Positions 19,971 through 29,401 of a stretch of 64,000 bases of DNA are shown piece by piece. Source of the DNA: Dermacoccus nishinomiyaensis (GTDB lineage Bacteria; Actinomycetota; Actinomycetes; Actinomycetales; Dermatophilaceae); contig NZ_UFXX01000001.1 of NCBI RefSeq assembly GCF_900447535.1, positions 2,460,736 to 2,524,735 on the forward strand, read 5' to 3'. A program made the translations under genes and the position numbers. How positions within the stretch are numbered: the first letter of the stretch is position 1; every line of letters starts with the position of its first letter. The notes beneath the pieces were generated by a model, which was given only the letters and a program-made list of their open reading frames with translations, searched no databases and was not told the origin of the DNA.

Positions 19971-22514
19971 GTGCTCACCACCTCGCTCAAGGCCGTCTGG
20001 GCGCGCAAGCTGCGCCTGCTCATGAGCACGTTCGCGATCGTGCTCGGCGTCGCGTTCGTCGCCGGCTCGCTCATGTTCACCGACTCCCTCAACCGCGCGT
20101 TCAGCGGCATCATGAACGGCACCGTCGGCGACGCCACCGTGCGTGCCACCCAGGACGCCTCGCAGCACTCGCGCGGCGGCGACACGCGCACGATCGGCCC
20201 CGACGTCCTCGCCAAGGCGCGCTCGGCCAAGGGCGTCGCGCAGCTCGACGGCGTCGTCTCGTCGATGAGCGCCACCGTCCTCGCGAAGAACGGCAAGGTC
20301 ATCGGCGGCCAGGGGGCGCCCGCGTTCGGGGTGAACTACCACGACGCACGCGCCGCCGACGGCGTGCCCGGGCTGCACATCACGCAGGGGCGGGCACCGA
20401 CGTCGGCGAGGGAGATCGCGCTCGATGCGAAGACAGCCGAACGCGGCGGCTACCACCTGGGCGACACCGTCAGCATCCTGACTTCGGGCCAGACGCCGCG
20501 CTGGTCCGGCCGGCTCGTCGGGTACGCGAGCTACGCGAACGGCTCGATGGTGGGCTCGACGCTCGCGGTCGTCGACACGAAGACTGCGCAGCAGTTGTTC
20601 CTCGACGGCAAGGACGCCTACACCTCGTTGTGGGTCCAGGCGCGCCCCGGGGTGTCGCAGAGCACCGTCGTCGAGCAGATCAAACCGTTCGTGCCGAAGG
20701 GTTTCGAGGCGGTCACCGGCAAGCAGGCCTCCGACGAGGCCGCGAGCGGCATCAAGAAGGCGCTGTCGTTCATCACGACGTTCCTGCTCGTGTTCGCGGG
20801 CGTCGCGCTGCTCGTCGGCTCGTTCCTCATCGTCAACACCTTCGGCATCCTCGTCGCGCAACGCAGCCGCGAACTCGCGCTCCTGCGGGCACTCGGCGCG
20901 TCGTCACGCCAGGTCCTCGCCAGCGTGCTCGTCGAAGCGCTCGTCGTCGGCCTCGTGGGTTCACTCGTCGGCATCGGGGTCGGCGTGCTGCTTGCGAAGG
21001 GCATCTCGGCGCTGCTCTCAGCGCTGGGCGCCGACATCGACACCGGTGGGCTCGTCCTCGAACCGCGCACAGTGGCGGTGTCGCTGCTCGTCGGGCTCGG
21101 CGTGACGGCGCTCGCCGCCTGGCTGCCGGCGCGGCGAGCCTCGCGCATCTCACCGATCGCGGCGATGCGCGACGACCAGGTCGAACCCGAGCAGACGGTG
21201 CGCCGCCGCGCCGTCGTCGGCGCCCTCGTCTTCGTCGTCGGTGCAGCCCTGGCCGCCTGGAAGCTCGCGGCCGACACCTCGATCTGGGTGTTCGTCGCAG
21301 GCATGGTGCTCATGCTGTTCGGCACGATCTCGGCGACGCCGGTGCTCGCGCGTCCCGTCGTGCGTGCGATCGCCGCCGTGGCGCGCCCGCGCTCGGGAAT
21401 CGTCGCACAGCTCGCGGCCGAGAACAGCCTGCGCAACCCGCGCCGCACCGCGGCGACCGCGTCGGCCCTCATGATCGGCATGGCGCTCGTGTCGATGATG
21501 ACGGTGTTCGGCGCGTCCGCCTCGGGCAGCGTGGATGCCCTCATCGCGAAGAACTTCCGCGGAGACTACGTCGTCAGCGGGCAGTTCTCCGAGCCGATCT
21601 CCGCCTCCATCGCGACGCGGATGCGCAGCGTCGACGGCGTACAGACCGTCTCGCGCCTGCGTCTCGGTGACGGCACGTTCAACGATGCGCCCGCGACGAT
21701 CGAAGGCGTCGACGCCGCCACGTTCCGTCAGGTCGCACCCGTCGAACTCGACTCCGGCAAGGACGCCCTCGACGATCGCTCCGTGCTCATCTCGTCGGAG
21801 AAGGCGAAGGCGTACGGCATCACGGTCGGAGACGTGACGCGCCTGACGATCGGCAGAGCGAACGTCAAGCGCCTCACCGTCATCGGCATCTTCGACCGTG
21901 ACGCGAGCCCGCGCGCGGCGGACTACGTCGTCAGCATGCCGACGTTCGAGGCGGTGGGCGGCTCGACGAAGGACAACACCCTCTACGTGCTGCGCCGACC
22001 CGGCGCGGATGCGGCGAACGTCAAGAAGGGGCTCGACTCGGTCGTCGCCGATCTGCCGACCGTCACGGTCAAGGATCAGGCCGGCTACGCCGCCGAGCAG
22101 CGAGCCCCGATCGACACGATGCTGGTGCTCATCTACGGCCTGCTCGGTCTCGCCATCGTCATCGCGGTGCTCGGCATCATCAACACGCTCGCGTTGTCCG
22201 TCATCGAACGCACCCGCGAGATCGGCCTGCTGCGCGCCGTCGGCCTCGCCCGCTCGCAGTTGCGCTCCATGGTGCGCCTCGAGGCGGTGACGATCTCGCT
22301 CGTCGGCGCCGTCATCGGTGTCGTGCTCGGCACGATCTTCGGGGTGTTGTTCCAGCGCACGCAGGCGAACTCGGGCGTCGACGTGCTCGTCATCCCGTGG
22401 CTGCGGCTCGCGCTCTTCCTCCTGCTCGCTGCCCTCGTCGGCGTCCTCGCCGCCTGGTGGCCGGCACGGCGCGCCGCGAAACTCAACGTTCTCGCCGCGA
22501 TCAGCGCGCCGTGA
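19971..22514 (+). CDS. FtsX/MacB-like ABC transporter permease
   Basis: 847 aa, GTG start one base after the ATPase stop. Layout: TM1 (about 15-40), a large extracellular domain, a three-helix FtsX core ([21 protein letters not shown] to about 400), a central helix pair, a second extracellular domain, then a second FtsX core near the C-terminus ([20 protein letters not shown] onward). [12 protein letters not shown] and [12 protein letters not shown] are the coupling-helix motifs of the two halves. This double-core form is common in actinobacteria; the substrate is unknown. Confidence 0.92.
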   Translation: MLTTSLKAVWARKLRLLMSTFAIVLGVAFVAGSLMFTDSLNRAFSGIMNGTVGDATVRATQDASQHSRGGDTRTIGPDVLAKARSAKGVAQLDGVVSSMSATVLAKNGKVIGGQGAPAFGVNYHDARAADGVPGLHITQGRAPTSAREIALDAKTAERGGYHLGDTVSILTSGQTPRWSGRLVGYASYANGSMVGSTLAVVDTKTAQQLFLDGKDAYTSLWVQARPGVSQSTVVEQIKPFVPKGFEAVTGKQASDEAASGIKKALSFITTFLLVFAGVALLVGSFLIVNTFGILVAQRSRELALLRALGASSRQVLASVLVEALVVGLVGSLVGIGVGVLLAKGISALLSALGADIDTGGLVLEPRTVAVSLLVGLGVTALAAWLPARRASRISPIAAMRDDQVEPEQTVRRRAVVGALVFVVGAALAAWKLAADTSIWVFVAGMVLMLFGTISATPVLARPVVRAIAAVARPRSGIVAQLAAENSLRNPRRTAATASALMIGMALVSMMTVFGASASGSVDALIAKNFRGDYVVSGQFSEPISASIATRMRSVDGVQTVSRLRLGDGTFNDAPATIEGVDAATFRQVAPVELDSGKDALDDRSVLISSEKAKAYGITVGDVTRLTIGRANVKRLTVIGIFDRDASPRAADYVVSMPTFEAVGGSTKDNTLYVLRRPGADAANVKKGLDSVVADLPTVTVKDQAGYAAEQRAPIDTMLVLIYGLLGLAIVIAVLGIINTLALSVIERTREIGLLRAVGLARSQLRSMVRLEAVTISLVGAVIGVVLGTIFGVLFQRTQANSGVDVLVIPWLRLALFLLLAALVGVLAAWWPARRAAKLNVLAAISAP

Positions 22515-22526
22515 TCGGGTGCGCTC

Positions 22527-24641
22527 TCACGACGTCAGCGGCGCCGGGATCGGGCGCGCGTGGACGACATTCAGGGCGCTGACGGCGCGCGTCAGCACGA
22601 CGTAGAGACGCCGCAGGCCTGTCGCCTCATCGGGTTCGGCGTCCGCGATGTCGGCGGGTTCGACGACGATGACGCGGTCGAACTCGAGGCCCTTGGCGAC
22701 CTGCGCGGGCACGAGCTCGACCTGATGGTCGGCGTCGTCACCGTGATCCGCGCCGAGGCGCCCGAAGCCGATGCCGGCGTGCGTCAGCGCCTCCGCGATG
22801 TCGTCGAGCGCGCCGGGGACGGCGATGACGCCGACCGACCCGGGCGTCGTCGTCGCATGGCGCACCGCATCCGTGACGGCGGCCGCGAGCGCGTCGGGGC
22901 CAGTCTCGACGAGGTCGAGTTCGCCGCGGTTGCTGCGCACCGACTGCGGTGCGGCGAGGCCGGGCGCGATGACGGGCAGCAGCTGCGCGGCGTATTCGAT
23001 GACGGCAGCGGGCACGCGAAAGCCCTGCAGCAGCTCCTCGAGGTGGAAGTCGCTCTTGCCGAGGTGTGACATCGTCGCAGTCCATGACCCCGGTGCCCAC
23101 GGCGTCGTCGCCTGCGCGACGTCACCGAGCACCGTCGCCGAGCCCGTCGAGCAGCGGCGCCCGACGCCGCGCAGCTGCATCGCCGACAGGTCCTGCGCCT
23201 CGTCGACGATGACGTGCCCGAGGCTGGTCGTGCGTTCGATGCAGTCGGCGGCCTCGTCGAGCAGCGCGAGGTCGGCCGGCGACCACTTGGCGGACCCCTT
23301 GGTGCGCGGCGGCTTCTCCCACACCGCGCTCGCTTCCTCGTGCGGGTCGAGGTCGCCGTCGGCGCACTCGTGCAGGAAGTCGGCGTCCGACAGGAGGCGG
23401 TGGACGACGCCGGCGGCGTCGAGCTGCGGCCACAGGGCCTTGACGTACGCCTTCACCGGCGCGCTGCGGGCGATGGAATCCTGGACGCGATCGTCGGGGG
23501 AGTCGCCCGCGGCCTCGAGCTGCAGCATGACGCTGTGCGCGAGGCGCTGCGCCATCATCGCCCGCGCGGCCTCGTATCGCACGCCGCGCGAACGGAGTTC
23601 GGCGACGATCTCGGCCACCTCGTACGCGGGCACCCGCCAGCGTCGCGCGCCACGGGGGACGACGAGCGCCTCGTCGGGGTGCCCGACGTGGGCCCACACC
23701 GCGCGGTGGATGATGCCGGCCCACCGCGCATCGCCCTTGAGGACGGCGACCTGCGCCTCGTCCGCGCCGCGCACGAGCCAGCGTCGGTTCTTCGGGGTGT
23801 CGTCGCGGTAGCTGCCGTCGAGGAGCGTCTCGATCGTCGCGTGCGCGACGCGCGCCTCGCCGAGCGACGGCAGCACCGCGGAGATGTGGTCGAGGAACGC
23901 CGCGTTGGGGCCGACGACGAGGACGCCGGCGCGATCGAGGCGGGCACGGAACGAGTACAGCAGCCACGCCGCGCGGTGCAGGCCGACAGCGGTCTTGCCG
24001 GTGCCGGGCGCGCCCTGGATGCAGACGGTGGTCGCGACGTCGGCGCGCACGAGCGCGTCCTGCTCGGGCTGGATCGTCGAGACGATGTCGCGCATCGGGC
24101 CCGAGCGGGGGCGTTCGATCTCGGCGGCGAGGATGTCGCTGCCCGCCCGGTCGTCGGCGCCCGCCTCGTCGGTGCCCCCAGGAGCATCGAGACACTCGTC
24201 CTCGTACGCCGTCAGCTCGCCGCGTTCGACGCCGAAGCGCCGCCGCAGCGACACGCCCATCGGTTCGGCAGGGGAGGCGCGGTAGAACGCCGTCGACACG
24301 GGCGCCCGCCAGTCGATGACGAGCGGGTCGCCTGCCTCGTCGGAGACGTGGCGGCGCCCGACGTAGAGCTCCTCGAGGCGCGCGGCGTCACCCGCGGCCG
24401 GGTCGCTCCAGTCGATGCGGCCGAAGAAGAGCGTCGTCGACGGGTCGTCGGTCAGCGCCGCGACGCGGCGGGCGAGCGTCGCCCCGAGCGCCTCGCCGCT
24501 GACGGCGTCGCTGGCCCGCGACGCGTCGAGCGAGGCGGCCGAATCGCGCATGCGCGCGAGTTGGGCGCGTGCGGCGGCGAGGTGCGCGCGTTCGTGGTCG
24601 AGGACGGGGTCGAGCGCAGGCTCGAGCACGGGAGCGGGCAT
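22527..24641 (-). CDS. HelD-like RNA polymerase-associated ATPase (UvrD/Rep superfamily)
   Basis: 704 aa. An N-terminal coiled-coil arm (about 10-50, HERAHLAAARAQLARMRDSA) precedes a split SF1 helicase core: Walker A GAPGTGKTAVGLHRAAWLL near 215, Walker B VIVDEAQDLSAMQL near 485, motif III region GDVAQATTPWAP, and the C-terminal LRRLYVVLTRAVSALNV. GRIDW near 75 and WRAPVSTAFYRA near 120 are typical of actinobacterial HelD, which removes stalled RNA polymerase from DNA; some relatives (HelR) protect against rifamycins. A role in drug tolerance here is only a possibility. Confidence 0.87.
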   Translation of the reverse strand: MPAPVLEPALDPVLDHERAHLAAARAQLARMRDSAASLDASRASDAVSGEALGATLARRVAALTDDPSTTLFFGRIDWSDPAAGDAARLEELYVGRRHVSDEAGDPLVIDWRAPVSTAFYRASPAEPMGVSLRRRFGVERGELTAYEDECLDAPGGTDEAGADDRAGSDILAAEIERPRSGPMRDIVSTIQPEQDALVRADVATTVCIQGAPGTGKTAVGLHRAAWLLYSFRARLDRAGVLVVGPNAAFLDHISAVLPSLGEARVAHATIETLLDGSYRDDTPKNRRWLVRGADEAQVAVLKGDARWAGIIHRAVWAHVGHPDEALVVPRGARRWRVPAYEVAEIVAELRSRGVRYEAARAMMAQRLAHSVMLQLEAAGDSPDDRVQDSIARSAPVKAYVKALWPQLDAAGVVHRLLSDADFLHECADGDLDPHEEASAVWEKPPRTKGSAKWSPADLALLDEAADCIERTTSLGHVIVDEAQDLSAMQLRGVGRRCSTGSATVLGDVAQATTPWAPGSWTATMSHLGKSDFHLEELLQGFRVPAAVIEYAAQLLPVIAPGLAAPQSVRSNRGELDLVETGPDALAAAVTDAVRHATTTPGSVGVIAVPGALDDIAEALTHAGIGFGRLGADHGDDADHQVELVPAQVAKGLEFDRVIVVEPADIADAEPDEATGLRRLYVVLTRAVSALNVVHARPIPAPLTS

Positions 24642-24712
24642 GGCGAACCACCTTCGGGGGCAGTGGAGGCAGAATCCCTCACTCTACGCCTGGCACCCGT
24701 TGCGGGGAGCGC

Positions 24713-26164
24713 TCAATTCTTGACGTCGGACTGAGCTCCCAGCGTCACCGAGACCTCCTGCTGGCGACCGTCGCGGATGATCGTCAGCTTGACGGCGCTG
24801 CCGACGGTACGCGAGCGCACCTGACCGACGAGCGCGTTGGGCGAGGTGACGGGTTCGCCGTCGATCGCGGTGATCGCGTCGTCCTTGCGCAGCCCCGCCT
24901 TGGCGGCGCCGCTGCCGGGGGCGACGGACGCGACCTTCGCCGCCGTCAGCGTCGCGTTGCCGCTCTTGACCTCCGTCGGCGACGTGCCGATGCCGAGCAG
25001 CGCGTGCTCGGCCTTGCCCTTGGCGATGAGCTGGCCCGAGATGTTCTTCACGACGTTGCTCGGGATGGCGAAGCCGATGCCGATGTTGCCGCTCTGGCCG
25101 CCCGAGGCGCCGTTCGACAGCGACGCGATCGAGGAGTTGATGCCGATCAGCTTGCCGCTGCCGTTGACGAGCGCGCCACCCGAGTTGCCCGGGTTGATCG
25201 CGGCGCTCGTCTGGATCGCGTTCGTCACGACGGTCGAGGTCGACGTCGAGGAGCTGTCGGATTCGCTCTCGCTCGTCGTCACCGGCCGGTCGAGGGCAGA
25301 GACGATGCCCGTCGTCACGGTGCCGGCGAGGCCGAGGGGGTTGCCGACAGCCATGACGGGCTGGCCGACGACGAGCTTGCTGTCGTCGGCCATCTCGACG
25401 GGGTGCAGGTCCGGGACGTCCTTGATGCGGATGACGGCGAGGTCGGTGGACGGGTCGGTGCCGACGACGCTCGCTGGGTAGGTGCGGTTGTTGTTGAGCG
25501 TGACGGTGACGGTCGCGTTCGACCCGGCGCCGCTGACGACGTGGTTGTTCGTCACGATGTTGCCGCTCTTGTCGAGCACGACGCCAGAGCCCTCGCCGCC
25601 GCTGGAGCCGGAGCTGACGTCGATCGAGACGACGCTCGGGTTGACCTTCGCGGCCGTCGCCGACCAGTTGATCGCGCCGGCGTCGGCGAAGTCGGCCGGG
25701 TCGGCCTTGATGACCGTCGAGTTGCCGCCGCCCGAGACGGCGCCGGTGTCGTCGCGCTGGACGACGGCGTACGTCCCGGCTGATGCGAGGGCCGCCGCGA
25801 GGAGCGAGGCCGCACCGATCTGCGCGAGGCCGCGCCCGCCGCGTCCCGAACGCCCGCCACCGGCAGGCTGCGAGCCGACGCCGTACGCCGCTCCCGGCTG
25901 CTCGTATCCCGGCTGAGCCCACGGCTGCTGATACCCGGGCTGCGGCTGGTACCCGGGCTTCGGCTGGTACCCGGGCTGAGGCCCGGACGTCGGCGCGGGG
26001 GCGGACGCCGGCATCGCACCGGCGGGCGGGGCGTCGAGGCGGGCCGGTTCGGAGCGGATCACCTGCGTGTCGTCAGGGCGTGGAGCCTGGCCCGGCAGCT
26101 GGTGACGGCGGGCGCCGTCCGGTCGCTCGTCGGGGTTCGGGGCGCTGTCGGGCGTCTCGGTCAT
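24713..26164 (-). CDS. HtrA/PepD-like membrane-anchored serine protease with PDZ domain
   Basis: 483 aa. N-terminal cytoplasmic Pro/Gln/Tyr-rich segment with repeated PGYQP units (about 55-90), one membrane helix (about 115-140), a trypsin-fold protease with catalytic His in TNNHVV, Asp in STDLAVIRI and Ser in NPGNSGGALVNG, then a PDZ domain (about 385-475; GLRKDDAITAIDGEPV). It degrades or refolds damaged proteins outside the membrane. It follows a response regulator and histidine kinase, the same order as mycobacterial mprA-mprB-pepD, suggesting envelope-stress control. Confidence 0.93.
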   Translation of the reverse strand: MTETPDSAPNPDERPDGARRHQLPGQAPRPDDTQVIRSEPARLDAPPAGAMPASAPAPTSGPQPGYQPKPGYQPQPGYQQPWAQPGYEQPGAAYGVGSQPAGGGRSGRGGRGLAQIGAASLLAAALASAGTYAVVQRDDTGAVSGGGNSTVIKADPADFADAGAINWSATAAKVNPSVVSIDVSSGSSGGEGSGVVLDKSGNIVTNNHVVSGAGSNATVTVTLNNNRTYPASVVGTDPSTDLAVIRIKDVPDLHPVEMADDSKLVVGQPVMAVGNPLGLAGTVTTGIVSALDRPVTTSESESDSSSTSTSTVVTNAIQTSAAINPGNSGGALVNGSGKLIGINSSIASLSNGASGGQSGNIGIGFAIPSNVVKNISGQLIAKGKAEHALLGIGTSPTEVKSGNATLTAAKVASVAPGSGAAKAGLRKDDAITAIDGEPVTSPNALVGQVRSRTVGSAVKLTIIRDGRQQEVSVTLGAQSDVKN

Positions 26165-26258
26165 GGCACTGCTCCTGGTCTCGGATCGGCGCTGACGCGG
26201 GCTGCGTCGGTCGATGCGCTGAGGGGGCCTCTCGGGTCACGAGAGTAGTCAGTCGAGG

Positions 26259-27815
26259 CTATTCGACGTCATCAGTCTCGTCGGCAACGTGATGCGAGCT
26301 GTGCTGCGCCTGTGAATCCGGCGCGGCGAGCGGCAGACTGACGACGAACGTCGCGCCCCCGCCGGGGGTTTCGCGCACGCTCACCTCACCGTCGTGGGCG
26401 GCGACGATCGCGGCGACGATCGACAGGCCGAGGCCGGTGCTGCCGCTCGCGCGGTTGCGGGCGACGTCGGCACGGTAGAAGCGTTCGAAGATGCGGCCAC
26501 GCATGTCGGCGGGGATGCCGGGGCCGTGGTCGGCGACCTCGACGACGGCGCGCCCGTCGACCGCACCGACGCCGACCTCGATGGGTTCGGTGCCCGGAGC
26601 GTAGCGTTCGGCGTTGCTCACGAGGTTCGTCATCACCTGGCGCAGGCGCTGCTCGTCTGCGCTGATGATGACGGGGCCCAGGCCGCCGCCGAGCCCGTGC
26701 AGTGCGAAGCGGCGCTCGCCGTCCCCGCGGGCCTCTGCGTCGCTCACGGCGTCCGCGGCGATGACGGTGAGGTCGACGTCGTGGTGGCGTCGCGGCGTGC
26801 CGGGCGCGGTGGCCCCGATCGTCGCGGCGCGCTGCTCCGTCTCGAGGCGAGAGAGCAGGAGCAGGTCATCGACCATGGCGCTCATGCGTTTCGCCTCGTC
26901 CTCGATGCGGCGGAAGGCGGCGGCGACGTCGTCGGGGTCGCTCACCGCGCCCTGACGGTACAGCTCGGCGTAGCCGCGGACGGTGGCGAGGGGAGTGCGC
27001 AGCTCGTGCGAGGCGTCTGCGACGAAGGAGCGCATGCTCTCCTCGCTGCGGTCCTTGATCTCCATCGAGCGTTCGACCTGGCTGAGCATGACGTTGAGCG
27101 AGCGCGCAAGGCTCTCCATCTCGTCGGCGGAGTCGGGGTTGGGGACGCGGCGTGTCAGGTCGCCCGCGGCGATGGCGGCGGCGGTGTCCTCGATGGCTCG
27201 TAGTGGTCGCATCGCCCGCCGCACCGCCCACAGCGCCGCGAGCGTCGCGAACAGCAGTGCGATTGCGCTGACGCCGATGGTGAGCACCTGCATGCGTCGC
27301 ACGACGGTGTCGACGTTCGCCATGCTGACGGCGACGGCGTACGGCTCGCCGGTGGTCTCGTCGATGCCTTCGACGACGCGCCACGACACGGTGCTCTCGC
27401 CCTGCGAGTGGACGGTGTAGGGGTGCCCGCCGTGCGCGATGGCGCTGGCCTTCGTCACGTCGGGGAAGTCGGGGCGGGGCCCCGTGGCGGGGACGAAGTC
27501 GTTCGTCTCCTGCGCGCCGACGATGCGGACGGCATACACGTTGACGGGCACGGCGCTCGTCACGCGCGCGTGCTCGGCCTGTTGCTGGATCGTCGAGGCG
27601 ACGAGGGTGGGCGCGGCGGCGACGAGGTCGGCGTCCTCGCGTTGGACGAGGTAGCTCTGCAGCTGCCAGGACCCGGCAGTGCCGACGACGAACATCGCTG
27701 CGCCGAGCAGGCCGGCGAGGACGGCGACGATGCGGGCGCGCAGCGGCCAGCGGTGGACGCCGCGCCGCAGTCGCAGGTACTGCTGGCGCAGCGTGTAGCC
27801 GTCGGGGGAGACCAG
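26259..27815 (-). CDS. Sensor histidine kinase, MprB-like
   Basis: About 518 aa if started at CTG 27,815; the first ATG (27,695) would cut the first membrane helix (RIVAVLAGLLGAAMFVVGTA) in half, and no ATG, GTG or TTG occurs upstream in frame before the TAG at 27,825. Order: TM1, extracellular sensor (about 65-190), TM2, HAMP (RRAMRPLRAIEDTAAAI), H-box FVADASHELRTPLATVRGY, N-box TNLVSNAERYAPG, then G-boxes DHGPGIP and GSTGLGLSIV. It phosphorylates the adjacent OmpR-type regulator. It has a Thr-rather-than-Ala G-box, otherwise standard. Confidence 0.9.
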   Translation of the reverse strand: MVSPDGYTLRQQYLRLRRGVHRWPLRARIVAVLAGLLGAAMFVVGTAGSWQLQSYLVQREDADLVAAAPTLVASTIQQQAEHARVTSAVPVNVYAVRIVGAQETNDFVPATGPRPDFPDVTKASAIAHGGHPYTVHSQGESTVSWRVVEGIDETTGEPYAVAVSMANVDTVVRRMQVLTIGVSAIALLFATLAALWAVRRAMRPLRAIEDTAAAIAAGDLTRRVPNPDSADEMESLARSLNVMLSQVERSMEIKDRSEESMRSFVADASHELRTPLATVRGYAELYRQGAVSDPDDVAAAFRRIEDEAKRMSAMVDDLLLLSRLETEQRAATIGATAPGTPRRHHDVDLTVIAADAVSDAEARGDGERRFALHGLGGGLGPVIISADEQRLRQVMTNLVSNAERYAPGTEPIEVGVGAVDGRAVVEVADHGPGIPADMRGRIFERFYRADVARNRASGSTGLGLSIVAAIVAAHDGEVSVRETPGGGATFVVSLPLAAPDSQAQHSSHHVADETDDVE

Positions 27816-27829
27816 GGGGATCGCCTACG

Positions 27830-28525
27830 TCAGCGCGGTTCGCGCAACACGTATCCGACGCCGCGCTTGGTGTGGATGAGCGGTTCGAGACCGTCGACGT
27901 CGATCTTGCGGCGCAGGTAGGAGATGTACGACTCGACGATGCCGGCCTCACCGCGGAAGTCGTAGTCCCACACGTGGTCGAGGATCTGGGCCTTGCTCAC
28001 GACGCGACCGGCGTTGAGCATGAGGTAGCGCAGCAGCTTGAACTCGGTGGGGGAGACGTCGATGACGCGGCCCGCGCGGCGCACCTCGTGGCTGTCGTCG
28101 TCGAGCTCGAGGTCGCCGACGGTGACGGTGGGGCCGTCCGAGTCGTCGGCCTTCGTGCGGCGAAGGACGGCGCGGATGCGCGCGACGACCTCTTCGAGGC
28201 TGAACGGCTTCGTGATGTAGTCGTCGCCGCCGACGGTGAGGCCCTTGACGGTGTCGTCGACGGAGTCGCGCGCGGTGAGGAAGACGATCGGCAGTTCGCG
28301 TCCGCCCTCGCGCAGGCGGCTCGTGACGGCGAAGCCGTCCATGTCGGGAAGCATGACGTCGAGCACGGCGAGGTCGAACTCCCGCGTCGCGGCCAGGGCG
28401 AGCCCTTCGCTGCCGGTGCCGGCGACGGAGACGTCGAAACCGGCGAACTTCATGCTCGTGGCGAGCAGTTCGCGGATGTTGGTGTCGTCCTCGACGATGA
28501 GGATGCGTGCTTCGGGCGTGCTCAT
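27830..28525 (-). CDS. OmpR/PhoB-family response regulator, MprA-like
   Basis: 231 aa. Receiver domain 1-120 has the acidic pair EDD, phospho-Asp in LAVLDVMLPDMDGF, Thr in VFLTARDSV and Lys in YITKPFS. The winged-helix DNA-binding domain (about 135-228) contains VDVSPTEFKLLRYLMLNAGRVV and ESYISYLRRKID. Start ATG 28,525; ATG 28,534 is an alternative. It is the first gene of the regulator-kinase-protease operon and is divergent from a small membrane-protein gene. Confidence 0.95.
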   Translation of the reverse strand: MSTPEARILIVEDDTNIRELLATSMKFAGFDVSVAGTGSEGLALAATREFDLAVLDVMLPDMDGFAVTSRLREGGRELPIVFLTARDSVDDTVKGLTVGGDDYITKPFSLEEVVARIRAVLRRTKADDSDGPTVTVGDLELDDDSHEVRRAGRVIDVSPTEFKLLRYLMLNAGRVVSKAQILDHVWDYDFRGEAGIVESYISYLRRKIDVDGLEPLIHTKRGVGYVLREPR

Positions 28526-28644
28526 GCCTGTCATTCTCGCCCGCCCGACTGGACGTTCGCTGGAAGTCGGCTGGAGAAGGTGGCCCCTACGATGGGACGG
28601 CATGCAGCGGCACGCACCCGATCCTGATGGAGAGAAGGCACGTC

Positions 28645-29307
28645 ATGGGGCTCAAGTTCTACGCCGATCGCGGTTCGCGCCGCACCCGTCAGATCGTGGC
28701 CGACGTGGCCCTCGCGCTGTGGTGCGTCCTCGCGATCTGGGCGGGCACCGTCGTCCACGACCGGGCGCTCGTGGCGCAGAGCGGCGCGCAGAAGCTCGAG
28801 CACGGCAGCTCCAGCCTGGCGCTCGACATGACGGACGCGGCGAATGCCGTCGCGAAGGTCCCGTTCGTCGGTTCCGAGGTGCGCACCCCGTTCGACAAGG
28901 CCGCCGGCACTGCGACGGACATGGCCGGCTCGGGGCACGACCTTGCGACGGGGCTGGGCCGCTTCGCCGTCCTGCTCGGGGTCCTGACGGCGGCGCTGCC
29001 GATCGTCCTCGCGCTCGTGCCGTGGCTGCTGACGCGCCTGCGCTACGCCGTCACCGCGGGGCGCCTCGCCCGCCTGCGTTCCATGCCGGGCGGACGCCGG
29101 TTGCTCGCGCTCGAAGCGCTGACGAGCGCCTCGCCCCGTGCGCTCGCCGCCATCGACGACGACGTCGCCCGCGCCTGGCAGGACGACGACCCCGAGGCGA
29201 CGCGCAAGCTCGCCGACCTCTCGCTCGCGACGTACGGGCTGCGGCTCAGGGACGACGTGCTCGAGGAGGACGTGCTCGACGGCCGCGCGACCGACGCCGA
29301 AGAATGA
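28645..29307 (+). CDS. Two-helix membrane protein of unknown function
   Basis: 220 aa, ATG after AGAAGGCACGTC. TM1 at about 20-45 (IVADVALALWCVLAIWAGTVV), an extracytoplasmic stretch rich in Ala/Asp, TM2 at about 105-130 (LGVLTAALPIVLALVPWLL), then a charged cytoplasmic C-terminus. It resembles conserved actinobacterial transmembrane proteins without a known role. It is divergent from the MprA-like regulator and could share that promoter region. Confidence 0.75.
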   Translation: MGLKFYADRGSRRTRQIVADVALALWCVLAIWAGTVVHDRALVAQSGAQKLEHGSSSLALDMTDAANAVAKVPFVGSEVRTPFDKAAGTATDMAGSGHDLATGLGRFAVLLGVLTAALPIVLALVPWLLTRLRYAVTAGRLARLRSMPGGRRLLALEALTSASPRALAAIDDDVARAWQDDDPEATRKLADLSLATYGLRLRDDVLEEDVLDGRATDAEE

Positions 29308-29401
29308 TCGAAAAGGAATATTCCGGGCGGGGCAGGTGTTGACGAGGTTGCCGTCAGCCATGTCGTCCTGAGGAGTCACCACGAGCCCCACCTTCGCCTC
29401 G

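Noticed and set aside
16289..20302. A very long open frame (over 1,300 codons) on the minus strand across padR and fadH
   Set aside because: It runs antisense to genes with clear catalytic motifs and shows the Arg/Val/Asp-rich composition of a GC-driven shadow frame. It even includes the reverse of ABC transporter motifs; no domain was recognised.
22527..24641. HelD-like gene as a UvrD-type repair helicase
   Set aside because: The N-terminal coiled-coil arm, GRIDW segment and spacing of the split core fit HelD better than UvrD/PcrA.
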